Source of the DNA: Bradyrhizobium arachidis
Lineage (GTDB): Bacteria; Pseudomonadota; Alphaproteobacteria; Rhizobiales; Xanthobacteraceae
Direction of reading: 5' to 3'
NCBI RefSeq assembly: GCF_024758505.1
Contig: NZ_CP077970.1
Span: forward strand, 5,146,001-5,210,000
Length of the DNA: 64,000 nucleotides
The notes under the pieces were generated by a model, which was not told the origin of the DNA, ran no database searches, and was given only the letters and a program-made list of their open reading frames with translations. The position numbers were made by a program, and so were the translations under genes. Shown one piece after another: positions 8,550-18,160 of this stretch; position 1 is the first letter of the stretch; every line of letters begins with the position of its first letter.

Positions 8550-9925
8550 AGAAGAACATTCTTGTCGTATCCGAAGCGCTTGGCGAACCCAACCACAAGC
8601 GCGGCATCTTCCACTTCACGCGCGAGCTGATCCGTTCGCTCGCCGCCGAAGGCCATGAGCTGACGCTGCTGGTCGAGACCACGCGCCGCTACCGGCAGAT
8701 GCGCCGGCGCGAGCGCCGCACCCGGCTGTTCCCGGAGCAGTCGCACAACATCGAGCTCCTGGCGTTGTACCGCTTTCTCGACGAAGTCGACATGAACGAG
8801 CCGATCACGAAGAGCCCGCTGCGGCGCACGATCGACTGGTTCAGGCACCGGCTCTCGCTGTCGACGTCGTTCGAATTCGCGGCCTGCTTTCTGCGCGCGC
8901 TGGGCCTGCTCGGTCTGCGCGCCAACCTGCTCGAAAACAAGACCGCGGCGCTGGAATACATCCCGCCGGATCTGCGTCACCTCGAACTCTTCAGCGACTT
9001 CCATCTGGAGTCCGGATTCTACAGCTATCAGGACACCTCGGCGCTGTTGATGTTGCCTCCGCCGCGGATCGACGCGCGCGACTACGACGTCATTCTCGTG
9101 GATACCCCGACACGGGTGGCGATCAAGCGCAAGCCGGGCGCCAAGGTCATCTGCGTCGTCCACGATCTGTTGCCGCTCACCGACCTGAAGCTGAGCGACG
9201 TCGCGACGCGGCTGTTCCTGTCGCGGCTCCTGACCAGCCTGCGCCAGGCCGACGAACTCGCCTTCGTTTCGAACTACAGCAGGATGCGGTTCAGGGAACT
9301 GTTGCCGCAATTTGCTCACCTGCCGACGCGCGTCGTGTACCCACGTACGCGCTTCGACGCTCCGGACGTCCTGCAACTGCCAGCCCCTGCAGGGCGTCCG
9401 GGGCGGCCGAGCTTCGTCGTCATCGTCTCCAACGAGCCGCGCAAGAACCTCGCGGCCGCCATCCGCGCCTTCCGCACCATGCCGCAGGCCGACCTCGTCG
9501 TGATCGGCTATGCCGGCCTCGCGCACCGCATGAAGAACCTGCCACCCAACATCCGCTTCGCGGGCTATGTCGACGAGCACGAAAAGGCGACGCTGATTGC
9601 GGAGGCCCATGGCCTGATCATGCCAAGCTTTGCCGAAGGTTTTGGCGTGCCGATCATCGAGGCGCTCGCGGCCAACACGCCGGTCCTGTGCTCGGACATT
9701 CCCGTGTTCCGCGAGGTCGCGGGCGAGCTCGCGGACTATTTCGATCCGTTCTCGACGGAGTCGATCTGCGCCTCCGTGACGCGGGTACTGACCCGGCAGG
9801 AGGAATGCCGACGCAAGATCAGGGACCGGCGCGGCGAGCTCGCCGAACGCTTCGGCTACCAGACCCAGGCGCGCGACTTCCTCGGCCATTTTGCTCCGGT
9901 CGAGCGCATGCAGGCCGCGCAATAG
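8546..9925 (+). CDS. GT4-family glycosyltransferase
   Basis: A 459-residue GT-B enzyme expected to add a sugar to the glycan exported by this cluster. The N-terminal Rossmann half opens with 'ILVVSEALGEPNHKRGIFHFTREL'. A long insert (about residues 50-180) of unknown role follows. The C-terminal half has 'FVVIVSNEPRKNLAAAIRAF' and the EX7E motif EGFGVPIIE, then 'NTPVLCSDIPVFREVAGELADYFDP'. Donor and acceptor cannot be told from sequence. The start ATG at 8546 overlaps the ATPase stop; the same frame stays open upstream inside the ATPase gene, but that part is out-of-frame shadow. Confidence 0.92.
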   Translation: MKKNILVVSEALGEPNHKRGIFHFTRELIRSLAAEGHELTLLVETTRRYRQMRRRERRTRLFPEQSHNIELLALYRFLDEVDMNEPITKSPLRRTIDWFRHRLSLSTSFEFAACFLRALGLLGLRANLLENKTAALEYIPPDLRHLELFSDFHLESGFYSYQDTSALLMLPPPRIDARDYDVILVDTPTRVAIKRKPGAKVICVVHDLLPLTDLKLSDVATRLFLSRLLTSLRQADELAFVSNYSRMRFRELLPQFAHLPTRVVYPRTRFDAPDVLQLPAPAGRPGRPSFVVIVSNEPRKNLAAAIRAFRTMPQADLVVIGYAGLAHRMKNLPPNIRFAGYVDEHEKATLIAEAHGLIMPSFAEGFGVPIIEALAANTPVLCSDIPVFREVAGELADYFDPFSTESICASVTRVLTRQEECRRKIRDRRGELAERFGYQTQARDFLGHFAPVERMQAAQ

Positions 9926-10010
9926 GCCGCACTCGCACGCCCGCATCGGCATTGTTGTCCGCGCCCAAGTGTGATTGATGCTCGGATGAACACGCCGGGG
10001 CACTTTTGCA

Positions 10011-12161
10011 TTGGAACTGACAAAACGAATTGGACCGCGACATCCGAGGCTCGGCGCGGCCGGATTCCGCCTTGCGAAGTGGCTCGCCACAAAAGCCTTT
10101 GCGCGCGCGGGTTTTCACCAGATCGGCTCGACCTTCGCACAGAAGCGGTTGGCGCTGGCGCGCGAAAAGCTCGCGCGTGGCGAGACGCTCTACCTCGCGG
10201 GCCTCGGTGCACCCGGCACGCATAATTCCGGCGTGGCGCTGGTCGAAGTGAGCGCGGCGACGGGGCCGCGCCTCATCCTCAACAACGAGGAAGAGCGCTT
10301 TTCCGGCAACAAGCACACCACCGAATATCCGGCGCAGTCGATCGACGCCATGGTGGCGGCATTGCGCGGCATGGGCCGCGACGTCGGTGACATCTTTGCC
10401 TGGCTGACATCCTGGGACTATCCGACGCTATCAGGCACGCTGGCGCGCTCGCTGCTCGAGGAAGCCCCGCAAAGCCTGCGGCTGGCGCGCAACACGGAAG
10501 CCGCAGGCTTTGACGGCCGCCGCCTCGACCAGATGACGCGCACGCCAAAAATCCTGGCGCGCCAGCTCGGGCTCGGCGCACGCGTGCCGCTGATCACGAT
10601 GCCGCATCACGACAACCACGCCTGGTTCTCCTATGCCGCCTCGCCCTTTGCCGATGGCGATGAGAAGGTCGCGATCGCCGTGCTCGACGGCACCGGCGAT
10701 CTCGGCTCGATCTCGCTCTATGTCGTCGAGAACGGCGAGATGAAGCGTCTCTATTGCAACGAGAGCATGTTCGACTCGCTCGGCGCCTTCTACAGCGTGA
10801 TCTCCTCGACGCAAGGCGGCTGGACCTGGCTGTCGAGCGAAGGACGCTACATGGGGGCCGCCGCCTGGGGCGACATGGATCGCGCCAGCAATCCTTACTA
10901 TGCGCGGCTCAAACAGGTCCTGCATTTCGGCGAAGGCGGCGCGGTGCAGATCAACCGCGCCATGGCGAACTGGTACTGCGATCCCTTCGACCATCCCTAC
11001 AAGCAGCCGCTGATCGACATTTTGGGCAAACCGCTGCGCCCCGATCAGCTCTGGAATCCCGACGCGGTCTTGCGCGTCGAGGACATCCAGCACCGGCCCG
11101 ATACGCAGGACCGCCTCGACAAGGCCGCCGCGACGCAGCTCGTGTTCGAGGACGCCATGATCCATGTCGTGGATCATCTGTTGCGTACGACCGGCACCAA
11201 CCGCGTCGTGCTGACCGGCGGCGTCGCGCTCAATGCCGTCGGCAACATGCGGCTGCTTGAACATTTTGATGAGGCCTGGTTCGGCAAGGCGCTGGGGCAG
11301 AAAGCGCGCCTGCACCTCTGGGTGCCGCCGGTCCCCGGCGATCCCGGCGTTACCATCGGCGCCGCCTGGCTGTTCGCGCAGATGGCAGGCAGCCGCCGCG
11401 GCCCGCCAATGCGCCACGCCTTCTATTGCGGCCTGCCGCCGGCACGTAGCGACATCGAGACGGCGCTCGCGACCGACGATGTCGCCTCACAACGCCTCGG
11501 CGATATCTCCACACCAGAGGGCCGCGACGCTATCGCCGATCTCATGGCGTCCATCGTGGCGCAGTCCGGCGTCATCGCGCTCTACCAGGGCGCCGCCGAA
11601 ACCGGCCCGCGCGCGCTCGGCCACCGCTCGATCTTTGCCAACCCCAGCGACGCCGGCGCGCGCGAAAACCTCAACGCGCGCGTGAAATATCGCGAGGCCA
11701 TCCGGCCGCTCGCACCAATGGCGACGCTGGAAGCGGCGCAGCGATATTTCGTGCTGGAGGACGGCGCTTCGGACGCCGGCTACAACGCCTACAATTACAT
11801 GGTGCTGACCGCGCATGCGAAGCCGGGAGCGCACGACAAGATCCCGGCCGTCATCCATGCCGATGGCACCGGCCGTATCCAGATCGTCGGCCCCGACGAC
11901 GATCCCCTCACCTACGCCTACCTGAAGGCACTCGGTCGCCGCATCGGCGTCGAGATGTCGGTCAACACCTCCTTCAACGTCGCCGGTCCCATCGCGCAGA
12001 CGCCGCAACAGGCGGTCGACACGCTGCGCCGGTCAAAAGGGCTCGATGCCGTGATCCTCGTCGCCGACGACGGCAGTGTCTACGCGGCCTGGCACGGCGG
12101 CGAGCGTGACAGCGGGCGATTCAAGGGGTGGCTCACCGAATGGCAGGCGGCGCACCGATGA
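10011..12161 (+). CDS. Carbamoyltransferase, NodU/CmcH/TobZ family
   Basis: A 716-residue enzyme that would transfer a carbamoyl group from carbamoyl phosphate, through carbamoyl-AMP, to a hydroxyl of a sugar. The N-terminal Kae1-like half holds the metal-binding His motif 'MPHHDNHAWFSYAASPF', the nucleotide-site 'AVLDGTGDLGSIS' and 'VLTGGVALNAVGNMRL'. The C-terminal carbamoyl-phosphate half has 'AETGPRALGHRSIFANP', 'KYREAIRPLAPM' and 'SVNTSFNVAGPI'. NodU decorates rhizobial Nod factors, but the neighbours here are glycan-export genes, so a surface polysaccharide is the likelier substrate. The only upstream start codon after the in-frame stop at 9987 is TTG at 10011. Its stop overlaps the next ATG. 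Confidence 0.92.
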   Translation: MELTKRIGPRHPRLGAAGFRLAKWLATKAFARAGFHQIGSTFAQKRLALAREKLARGETLYLAGLGAPGTHNSGVALVEVSAATGPRLILNNEEERFSGNKHTTEYPAQSIDAMVAALRGMGRDVGDIFAWLTSWDYPTLSGTLARSLLEEAPQSLRLARNTEAAGFDGRRLDQMTRTPKILARQLGLGARVPLITMPHHDNHAWFSYAASPFADGDEKVAIAVLDGTGDLGSISLYVVENGEMKRLYCNESMFDSLGAFYSVISSTQGGWTWLSSEGRYMGAAAWGDMDRASNPYYARLKQVLHFGEGGAVQINRAMANWYCDPFDHPYKQPLIDILGKPLRPDQLWNPDAVLRVEDIQHRPDTQDRLDKAAATQLVFEDAMIHVVDHLLRTTGTNRVVLTGGVALNAVGNMRLLEHFDEAWFGKALGQKARLHLWVPPVPGDPGVTIGAAWLFAQMAGSRRGPPMRHAFYCGLPPARSDIETALATDDVASQRLGDISTPEGRDAIADLMASIVAQSGVIALYQGAAETGPRALGHRSIFANPSDAGARENLNARVKYREAIRPLAPMATLEAAQRYFVLEDGASDAGYNAYNYMVLTAHAKPGAHDKIPAVIHADGTGRIQIVGPDDDPLTYAYLKALGRRIGVEMSVNTSFNVAGPIAQTPQQAVDTLRRSKGLDAVILVADDGSVYAAWHGGERDSGRFKGWLTEWQAAHR

Positions 12162-12478
12162 GCGACCTGCCCGTGGTGTATGTTTTCCGACACGCGAATT
12201 TTTCGCCCACGGCTGACACTGCTGTGTGTGCGGCACCGCTTGACCTTGTCGTCTCCGTGTACGGAGGCGGAGGTATCCACGATTCCGAAGGACTAAGCGC
12301 TGCCTTCGGCGGCGCCGCCCTGTTTCGCGACGAAGACACCGGGACGTGCCTCCTCGGCGTTTGGGGCAAACGGAACGCTGCGCGCTTTCGAACGGGCCTA
12401 CGCGCACACCGAGAGCTACGTATCGTCTATGACGCACCTCGAGCGCGTCTGGTTTGGTATGGGATCAAGAATCTCTGA
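12158..12478 (+). CDS. Small protein of unknown function, coupled to the carbamoyltransferase
   Basis: A 106-codon frame whose ATG overlaps the carbamoyltransferase stop (ATGA), which is the main support for it being real. The product (MSDLPVVYVFRHANFSPT...) is mixed alpha/beta with a Gly-rich turn (VVSVYGGGGIHD) and a basic C-terminal third. No family is recognised. If real it belongs to the glycan module; a competing opposite-strand frame covers the same stretch. Confidence 0.4.
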   Translation: MSDLPVVYVFRHANFSPTADTAVCAAPLDLVVSVYGGGGIHDSEGLSAAFGGAALFRDEDTGTCLLGVWGKRNAARFRTGLRAHRELRIVYDAPRARLVWYGIKNL

Positions 12479-12512
12479 CCCCCGTGATCTTCATCGCCAG
12501 CCCGCGGCTGAT

Positions 12513-13418
12513 CTATCGCCGCAACCACGTCAACACCCGCCCGTCGATCACGAGCAGCGCGCTGGCGATGACGACTGCGCCGACGATCTCGCGCGCCGAG
12601 ATCGGCTCACCCAGCACGAGACAGCCGAGCAGGATCGCGGTGACGGGAATGAGCAGCGTCACCAGCATGACGTTGGTCGCGCCGGAGCGCCGCAGGATCT
12701 GGAAGAAGACGAGATAGGCCAGCGCGGTCGACAGGCCGGCCAGGCCGAGCACCGCGAGCCATGTGGTCGGCCCCGGCATCGGCAGGCGCCACGGTTGCTC
12801 GATCGCGCCGGCGACGATCGCCATCATCACGGTCGAGGCCATCAACTGAAACGTCGCCGTGCTGAGCGGCGGCGAGTTTTGCAGCAACCGCCGCGCCACC
12901 AGCGCCGCAAAGCCGTAGCTCAGCGCGCCGCCGAGGCAGAGCAGGATGCCGAGCCCCTGCCCGTTCATCGACGCGACATCCAGGCCTCTGAGGATGATCA
13001 CGCCAATCAGTCCGATGACCACACCGGCGACGCGCCGTCCCTGCAACGCTTCTTCGCCCGCCGCCGCCATCACGATCACCGTGAACAAGGGCGTGGTGGC
13101 GTTCAGGATCGACGCCAACCCGCTCGGAATGAGCGTCTGTCCCAGCACGATCAGCGAAAACGGCACGACATTGTTGAGCAGCGCCATCGCTGCGAATGGC
13201 TTCCAGCCCGCGATGCCCTTGGGAAAGCCCACCTTCTGAAGCCGGAGCAGCGGCAGCAGGATCGCCGCACCGATCGCCACGCGCAGGAATACAAGGGTCA
13301 GGGGCGGCAATCCCCTGAGTGCCGCGCCATTGAAGAAGAACGAGCCACCCCACAGAACGGAGAGGAAGCCAAGCAACAGCCAGTCGCGCGCGTCCATCCT
13401 GTTGTCTTTGGGAAGCAT
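12513..13418 (-). CDS. EamA/DMT-superfamily transporter
   Basis: A 301-residue membrane protein with ten predicted helices arranged as two EamA repeats. 'LGFLSVLWGGSFFFNGAALRGLPPLTLVFLRVAIG' opens the first repeat and 'GILLCLGGALSYGFAALVARRLL' the second. The end 'LLGCLVLGEPISAREIVGAVVIASALLVI' is a family hallmark. Such proteins export amino acids or other small metabolites; the substrate is not predictable. The ATG at 13418 is used; an alternative ATG lies seven codons downstream. Confidence 0.9.
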   Translation of the reverse strand: MLPKDNRMDARDWLLLGFLSVLWGGSFFFNGAALRGLPPLTLVFLRVAIGAAILLPLLRLQKVGFPKGIAGWKPFAAMALLNNVVPFSLIVLGQTLIPSGLASILNATTPLFTVIVMAAAGEEALQGRRVAGVVIGLIGVIILRGLDVASMNGQGLGILLCLGGALSYGFAALVARRLLQNSPPLSTATFQLMASTVMMAIVAGAIEQPWRLPMPGPTTWLAVLGLAGLSTALAYLVFFQILRRSGATNVMLVTLLIPVTAILLGCLVLGEPISAREIVGAVVIASALLVIDGRVLTWLRR

Positions 13419-13501
13419 GGCGTCTCGCTGCTGTCGTCAGACAGCCGCCTAGCGCGAAGCTGTGGGAATAGCCACCCGATTTCCGGAAACGTCTGTGCAG
13501 C

Positions 13502-14374
13502 CTATTTCGGCCGCGAGACGAGCTCAATCATGCGGCCTTCGTCCTCATCGGGCATTGCCGCCTTCGCTTGCGCGTAGGCCTCGACCGCAGCGCGGGCAAC
13601 CAGCGGTTTGCCGGCGAGCAGGCTTTCGGCGAGCTTCACCGCATAGGCGGCATCCTTGTGCCGCAGCGCCGCCGTGAAGGTCGCGCCGGCAAAGTCGCGC
13701 GCGACCATGCGTTTTGAGTGACGCAGCACCTGCGGGCTTGCGGCGACGCCACCCTGGATCGCTTCCAGCACGAGCTTCATGTCGAGCCCGGCCTGCTCGG
13801 CAATCGCAAGCCCCTCGGCGAGGCCCGCGATCTGGATCGCGCCCATGAGGTTGTTGATGAGCTTGTAGACCGTGCCGGAGCCGACCGCGCCGAAATGGCG
13901 GATGGTCGAGCCGATCGGCTCGAGATAGGGCCGCGCGCGTTCGAGATCGGCGGCGTCGGCGCCGACCAGCAGCGTCAGCTTTCCCGCCGCCGCGGCATCC
14001 GGCAATCCCGTCACGGGGCAATCGATGTAGATGAGACCACGCGCGTTCAGCTCGCGGCCGAGCTCGCGTGCGTGATCGTAGGAGACGGTGGAGCACTCGA
14101 TCGCGATGGTGCCGGCCTTCGCGGTCTTCGCCGCGCCTGACGGCCCGAGCCAGACCGCGCGCGAGGCCTCGTCGTCGGCGACCATGGTGACGACGGCGTC
14201 GGCGTCGATCGCGGCGTCCTCGGGCGAGGTCGCCCAACGCGCGCCGCGCGCAATCAAATCCTCCGCCTTCGCCTTGCTGCGATTCCAGATCGCAACGGTG
14301 TGGCCGGCATCGAGATAACGGCCGGCCATGCCATGGCCCATCCGTCCAAGCCCGATGAAGGCAACGCGCGCCAT
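13502..14374 (-). CDS. NAD(P)-dependent beta-hydroxyacid dehydrogenase (3-hydroxyisobutyrate dehydrogenase family)
   Basis: A 290-residue oxidoreductase. The N-terminal Rossmann fold starts with VAFIGLGRMGHGMA. The substrate-binding motif 'YIDCPVTGLPDAAAAGKLTLLVGA' and the catalytic-Lys segment 'GSGTVYKLINNLMGAIQ' are present. Family members oxidise 3-hydroxyisobutyrate, tartronate semialdehyde, glyoxylate-type or related beta-hydroxy acids; which applies here is unclear. It starts two bases after the prfB stop, so it is probably cotranscribed with prfB although the functions are unrelated. Confidence 0.9.
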   Translation of the reverse strand: MARVAFIGLGRMGHGMAGRYLDAGHTVAIWNRSKAKAEDLIARGARWATSPEDAAIDADAVVTMVADDEASRAVWLGPSGAAKTAKAGTIAIECSTVSYDHARELGRELNARGLIYIDCPVTGLPDAAAAGKLTLLVGADAADLERARPYLEPIGSTIRHFGAVGSGTVYKLINNLMGAIQIAGLAEGLAIAEQAGLDMKLVLEAIQGGVAASPQVLRHSKRMVARDFAGATFTAALRHKDAAYAVKLAESLLAGKPLVARAAVEAYAQAKAAMPDEDEGRMIELVSRPK

Positions 14375-14376
14375 GA

Positions 14377-15508
14377 TTAGTCCACGTCCTCGATGTCGGC
14401 ACCGGCGGTGCCAAAAGCGCGCTGCGCCAGCGTTGCCGCCATGAACTCGTCGAGATCGCCGCCGAGGACGCCCGAGGTATCGGAGGTCTGCACCCCCGTG
14501 CGAAGGTCCTTCACCATCTGGTAGGGCTGCAGCACGTAGGAGCGGATCTGATGGCCCCAGCCGATATCGGTCTTGGCGGCCTGGTCGGCAGCGGCCTTCT
14601 CCTCGCGCTTCTTCAGCTCGATCTCATAGAGCCGCGCGCGCAACATGTCCCAGGCCTGCGCCCGGTTCTTGTGCTGGGAGCGGCCGGCCTGGCAGACCAC
14701 CGCAACTCCGGTCGGGATATGAGTGAGACGTACCGCCGACTCGGTCTTGTTGACGTGCTGGCCGCCGGCGCCGCCCGAGCGCATGGTGTCGGTGCGGACG
14801 TCGGATTCCTTGATGTCGATCTTGATGCTGTCGTCGATGACGGGGAAGACCTGCACGCTCGAGAACGAGGTGTGGCGCCGCGCATTGGAGTCGAACGGCG
14901 AGATGCGCACCAGGCGATGCACACCGGCTTCGGTCTTCAGCCAGCCATAGGCGTTGTGACCGGAGATCTGGATGGTTGCCGATTTGATGCCGGCCTCTTC
15001 GCCTTCGGACTCTTCGAGGTATTCGACCTTGAAGCCGTGCGTCTCGGCCCAGCGCGTGTACATGCGCAAGAGCATCTGTGCCCAGTCCTGGCTCTCGGTG
15101 CCGCCGGCGCCGGCATGAACTTCGAGATAGGAATCGAAACGGTCGGCCTCGCCCGAGAGCAGCGCTTCGAGCTCGCGCCGCGCGACCTCCTTCTTGAGGT
15201 TCTTCAGCGCGGTCTCGGCCTCAGTGACGACGCCCTCGTCGCCCTCGGCCTCGCCGAGTTCGATCATGCCGATATTGTCCTCGAGCTCCTGCTCGACCTT
15301 GCCGATGCCGCCAAGCGAATCCTCCAGCGAGGTTCGCTCCTGCATCAGCTTCTGGGCCTTCTGGGGATCGTTCCAGAGGTTGGGATCTTCTGCGAGCTTG
15401 TTCAGCTCAGCGAGGCGCGCCGTCGATTTCTCGACGTCAAAGATGCCTCCTCAGCAGCCCGACTGACTGCTTGATCTCTTCTACCAACCGTTCGATTTCG
15501 GCGCGCAT
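14377..15508 (-). CDS. prfB: Peptide chain release factor 2 (RF2), with programmed +1 frameshift
   Basis: RF2 ends translation at UGA and UAA. The main frame shows the anticodon-like tripeptide SPF ('[14 protein letters not shown]') and the hydrolysis motif GGQ ('[14 protein letters not shown]'). The first 23 codons ([15 protein letters not shown]...) lie in a different frame and end at an in-frame UGA at 15439-15437. The junction reads AGGAGG-CAT-CTT-TGA-C, very close to the classical autoregulatory RF2 site with its internal Shine-Dalgarno. A +1 shift at CUU-UGA gives Leu-Asp and joins '[19 protein letters not shown]', for a total of 376 aa. Low RF2 therefore promotes its own synthesis. This is not a sequencing error. 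Confidence 0.96.
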
Positions 15509-15609
15509 ATCGTTCTCTGATCTCGCGGATTCCCGCGTTCGATTGAGATGGGGATGTAACGGCGGTCGCGCCAAAGCGCAACCGGCCGTGTCACGTCAGA
15601 CTGTCGGCG

Positions 15610-18105
15610 TCAGTACAATCCGCCGGTGCCGGGACGCATGAAGAAGCCGGAATCCGGCGGGGCCTGCTGCGGCGGCCGTCCGTCGGCGTCGGCCACGCCA
15701 ATGACCGAGTAGTTGTCCGGCGGCGCCGTGCCGGGCTTGAACGCTTCGAGGATGGTGCCGCCGGTCTCGCCGGGACCGGCGCGCATGCCGGTCTTGGAAA
15801 CGACGCGGATCAGCTTGATGCCGGCCGGCACCTTGAACGGAACAGCCTGCTTGTCGGCGAGCGCGAGCTTCAGGAAGTCGCGCACGATGGGCGCCGCGAG
15901 ATGGCCACCGGTCGCGGCATTGCCCCGTCCCAGCGGACGCGGCTTGTCAAAACCCATATAGACGCCAACCGCGATGTCGGGCGAGTAGCCGACGAACCAG
16001 GCATCCTTGGCCTCGTTGGTGGTGCCGGTCTTGCCGGCGATGGGCTTGCCGACTTCCTTGATAACGGTGGCCGTACCCGCCTGGACCACGCCTTCCAGCA
16101 GCTCGGTGATCTGATAGGCGGTCATGGCGTCGAGCACCTGCTCGCGCCGGTCGATCAGTTGCGGCTCGGCCTGGTTCTTCCAGCCACCCGGCGCGTCGCA
16201 GCCACGGCATTCGCGCTGGTCGTGCTTGAAGATGGTGTGACCGTAGCGGTCCTGGATGCGGTCGATCAGCGTCGGCTTCACGCGGCGACCGCCATTGGCG
16301 ATCATCGAATAGGCCGTGACCATCCGCATTACCGTGGTCTCACCGGCGCCTAGAGAATAGGACAGGTAGTTGGGCAGCTCGTCATAGACGCCGAAGCGCC
16401 TGGCATATTCGCCGATCAGGGGCATGCCGATGTCCTGGGCGAGCCGCACTGTCACCGTGTTGCGCGATAGCCGCAGCGCATTACGCAAGGTCATCGGACC
16501 ATTGTACTTGCCGGCATCGAAGTTTTCCGGCCGCCAGACGCCGGCGCCCTGCCCCTGGTCGATTTCGATCGGCGCGTCGACCACGACGGTCGACGGCGTG
16601 TAGCCGTTGTCGAGCGCCGCCGAATAGACGATCGGCTTGAACGACGATCCGGGCTGACGATAGGCTTGGGTGGCGCGGTTGAACTGGCTCTGGTCGAAGG
16701 AGAAGCCGCCGACCATGGCAAGCACGCGGCCGGTCCAGGGGTCCATCACCACCATCGCGCCGGACACTTCGGGAATCTGGCGCAGACGGTACTGGCCTTC
16801 GACCGGATTGCCGTCCTTGTAGAGCGGATCGGCGTAGATCACGTCACCGGCCTGGAGCACCTGAGCAACCGACGATGGCTGCCGGCCCTTTGCGTTGCCC
16901 GCGGTCGATCGCGCCCATTTCACGCCGTCGATGGAGATCAGCCCGGTCTCGCGCTGCTTGCTGACCGCGCCGCCGAGTTCGCGGCCCGGCTGGAAGCCGA
17001 TACGCGCCGACTGGTCGCTGGTCTCGAGCACGACCGCCATCCGCCACGGCGAGATGTCGGAGAGCGATTTGACGTCGGCGAGCTTCACGCCCCAGTCGCC
17101 GGAGATGTCGAGCTTGCTGACGGCGCCGCGATAGCCCTGCTGCTCGTCGTAATTGACGAGGCCGGTCACCATGGTCTTGCGCGCCATCACCTGGATCTTC
17201 GGATCGAGCGTGGTGCGGACCGACAGGCCGCCCTCATAAAGCTTCTTCTCGCCATAGCGCTCGAAGATGTCGCGGCGGACTTCTTCCGCGAAATATTCAC
17301 CGGCGAAGGTGTGGGCGCCATTGCCGCGGCCGGCGACGACGAGCTGTTCCTTGCGCGCCTTGTCGGCGTCGGCCTGCTTGATCCAGCCGTTCTCGACCAG
17401 GCGGTCGATCACGTAGTTGCGGCGCTCGATGGCACGGTCGCGGTTGCGGACCGGATGCAGCGTCGCCGGCATCTTCGGCAGCGACGCCAGATAGGCGGCC
17501 TCCGAGATGGTGAGCTCGTTCACCGACTTGTCGAAATAAACCAGCGATGCAGCCGCGATGCCGTAGGCGCCGAGGCCGAGATAGATCTCGTTCAGATACA
17601 GCTCGAGGATCTTGTCCTTGGAATAGGTGCGCTCGATGCGCATCGCCAGCAAGGCTTCCTTGATCTTGCGGGCGAACGAGACCTCGTTGGTCAGGAGGAA
17701 GTTCTTGGCAACCTGCTGGGTGATGGTCGACGCACCCTGCGGACGGCGGTTGGAGCCGTAGTTCTGAATATAGGCGACGCCGGCGCGCGCCATGCCGGTG
17801 TAGTCGATGCCGCCGTGCTCGTAGAAGTTCTTGTCTTCGGCTGCGAGGAAGGCATTGATCACGAGTTTTGGCACGGCCTGGATCGGCAGATAGAGCCGCC
17901 GCTCCTTGGCGTATTCGCCGACCAGCGAACCATCGACCGCGTGCACGCGGGTCATCACGGGCGGCTCGTAATCCTGAAGCTGAGAGTAGTCCGGCAAGTC
18001 CTTGGAGAAATGCCAGATCAGGCCTGCAACGGCGCCGACACCGACCAGGAAGACGACTGTTCCCGCGGCAAAGAGGAAACCGAAAAACCGCACCAGCAAG
18101 CGCAT
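15610..18105 (-). CDS. mrcA: Penicillin-binding protein 1A (bifunctional transglycosylase/transpeptidase)
   Basis: An 831-residue class A PBP that polymerises and cross-links peptidoglycan. An N-terminal transmembrane helix (about residues 5-30) is followed by the GT51 domain with catalytic Glu90 in 'AAEDKNFYEHGGID' and 'GASTITQQVAKN'. An OB-like insert precedes the transpeptidase domain, which has SXXK in 'QPGSSFKPIVYS', SXN in 'LSRNTVTVRL' and KTG in 'IAGKTGTTNEAKDAW'. The C-terminus is Pro/Gly-rich. I chose the ATG at 18105 (MRLLVRFFG); the frame remains open to 18207, but that extension is basic and covers a repetitive stretch. The amiC-mrcA-prfB order is common in related Rhizobiales. 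Confidence 0.95.
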   Translation of the reverse strand: MRLLVRFFGFLFAAGTVVFLVGVGAVAGLIWHFSKDLPDYSQLQDYEPPVMTRVHAVDGSLVGEYAKERRLYLPIQAVPKLVINAFLAAEDKNFYEHGGIDYTGMARAGVAYIQNYGSNRRPQGASTITQQVAKNFLLTNEVSFARKIKEALLAMRIERTYSKDKILELYLNEIYLGLGAYGIAAASLVYFDKSVNELTISEAAYLASLPKMPATLHPVRNRDRAIERRNYVIDRLVENGWIKQADADKARKEQLVVAGRGNGAHTFAGEYFAEEVRRDIFERYGEKKLYEGGLSVRTTLDPKIQVMARKTMVTGLVNYDEQQGYRGAVSKLDISGDWGVKLADVKSLSDISPWRMAVVLETSDQSARIGFQPGRELGGAVSKQRETGLISIDGVKWARSTAGNAKGRQPSSVAQVLQAGDVIYADPLYKDGNPVEGQYRLRQIPEVSGAMVVMDPWTGRVLAMVGGFSFDQSQFNRATQAYRQPGSSFKPIVYSAALDNGYTPSTVVVDAPIEIDQGQGAGVWRPENFDAGKYNGPMTLRNALRLSRNTVTVRLAQDIGMPLIGEYARRFGVYDELPNYLSYSLGAGETTVMRMVTAYSMIANGGRRVKPTLIDRIQDRYGHTIFKHDQRECRGCDAPGGWKNQAEPQLIDRREQVLDAMTAYQITELLEGVVQAGTATVIKEVGKPIAGKTGTTNEAKDAWFVGYSPDIAVGVYMGFDKPRPLGRGNAATGGHLAAPIVRDFLKLALADKQAVPFKVPAGIKLIRVVSKTGMRAGPGETGGTILEAFKPGTAPPDNYSVIGVADADGRPPQQAPPDSGFFMRPGTGGLY

Positions 18106-18160
18106 TATCTGTCTATCCGTCCCAACCCTTGAATAACCTTTGGCGCCGGCAAAAGGCGCT

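Noticed and set aside
8471..10090. 539-codon minus-strand open frame
   Set aside because: Antisense to the GT4 gene with its EX7E motif; no protein-like features.
14377..15345. RF2 as a truncated or broken gene
   Set aside because: The missing N-terminus is supplied by the classical +1 frameshift site, so it is intact.
16666..18132. 488-codon + strand open frame
   Set aside because: Antisense to mrcA, whose GT51 and transpeptidase motifs are intact.
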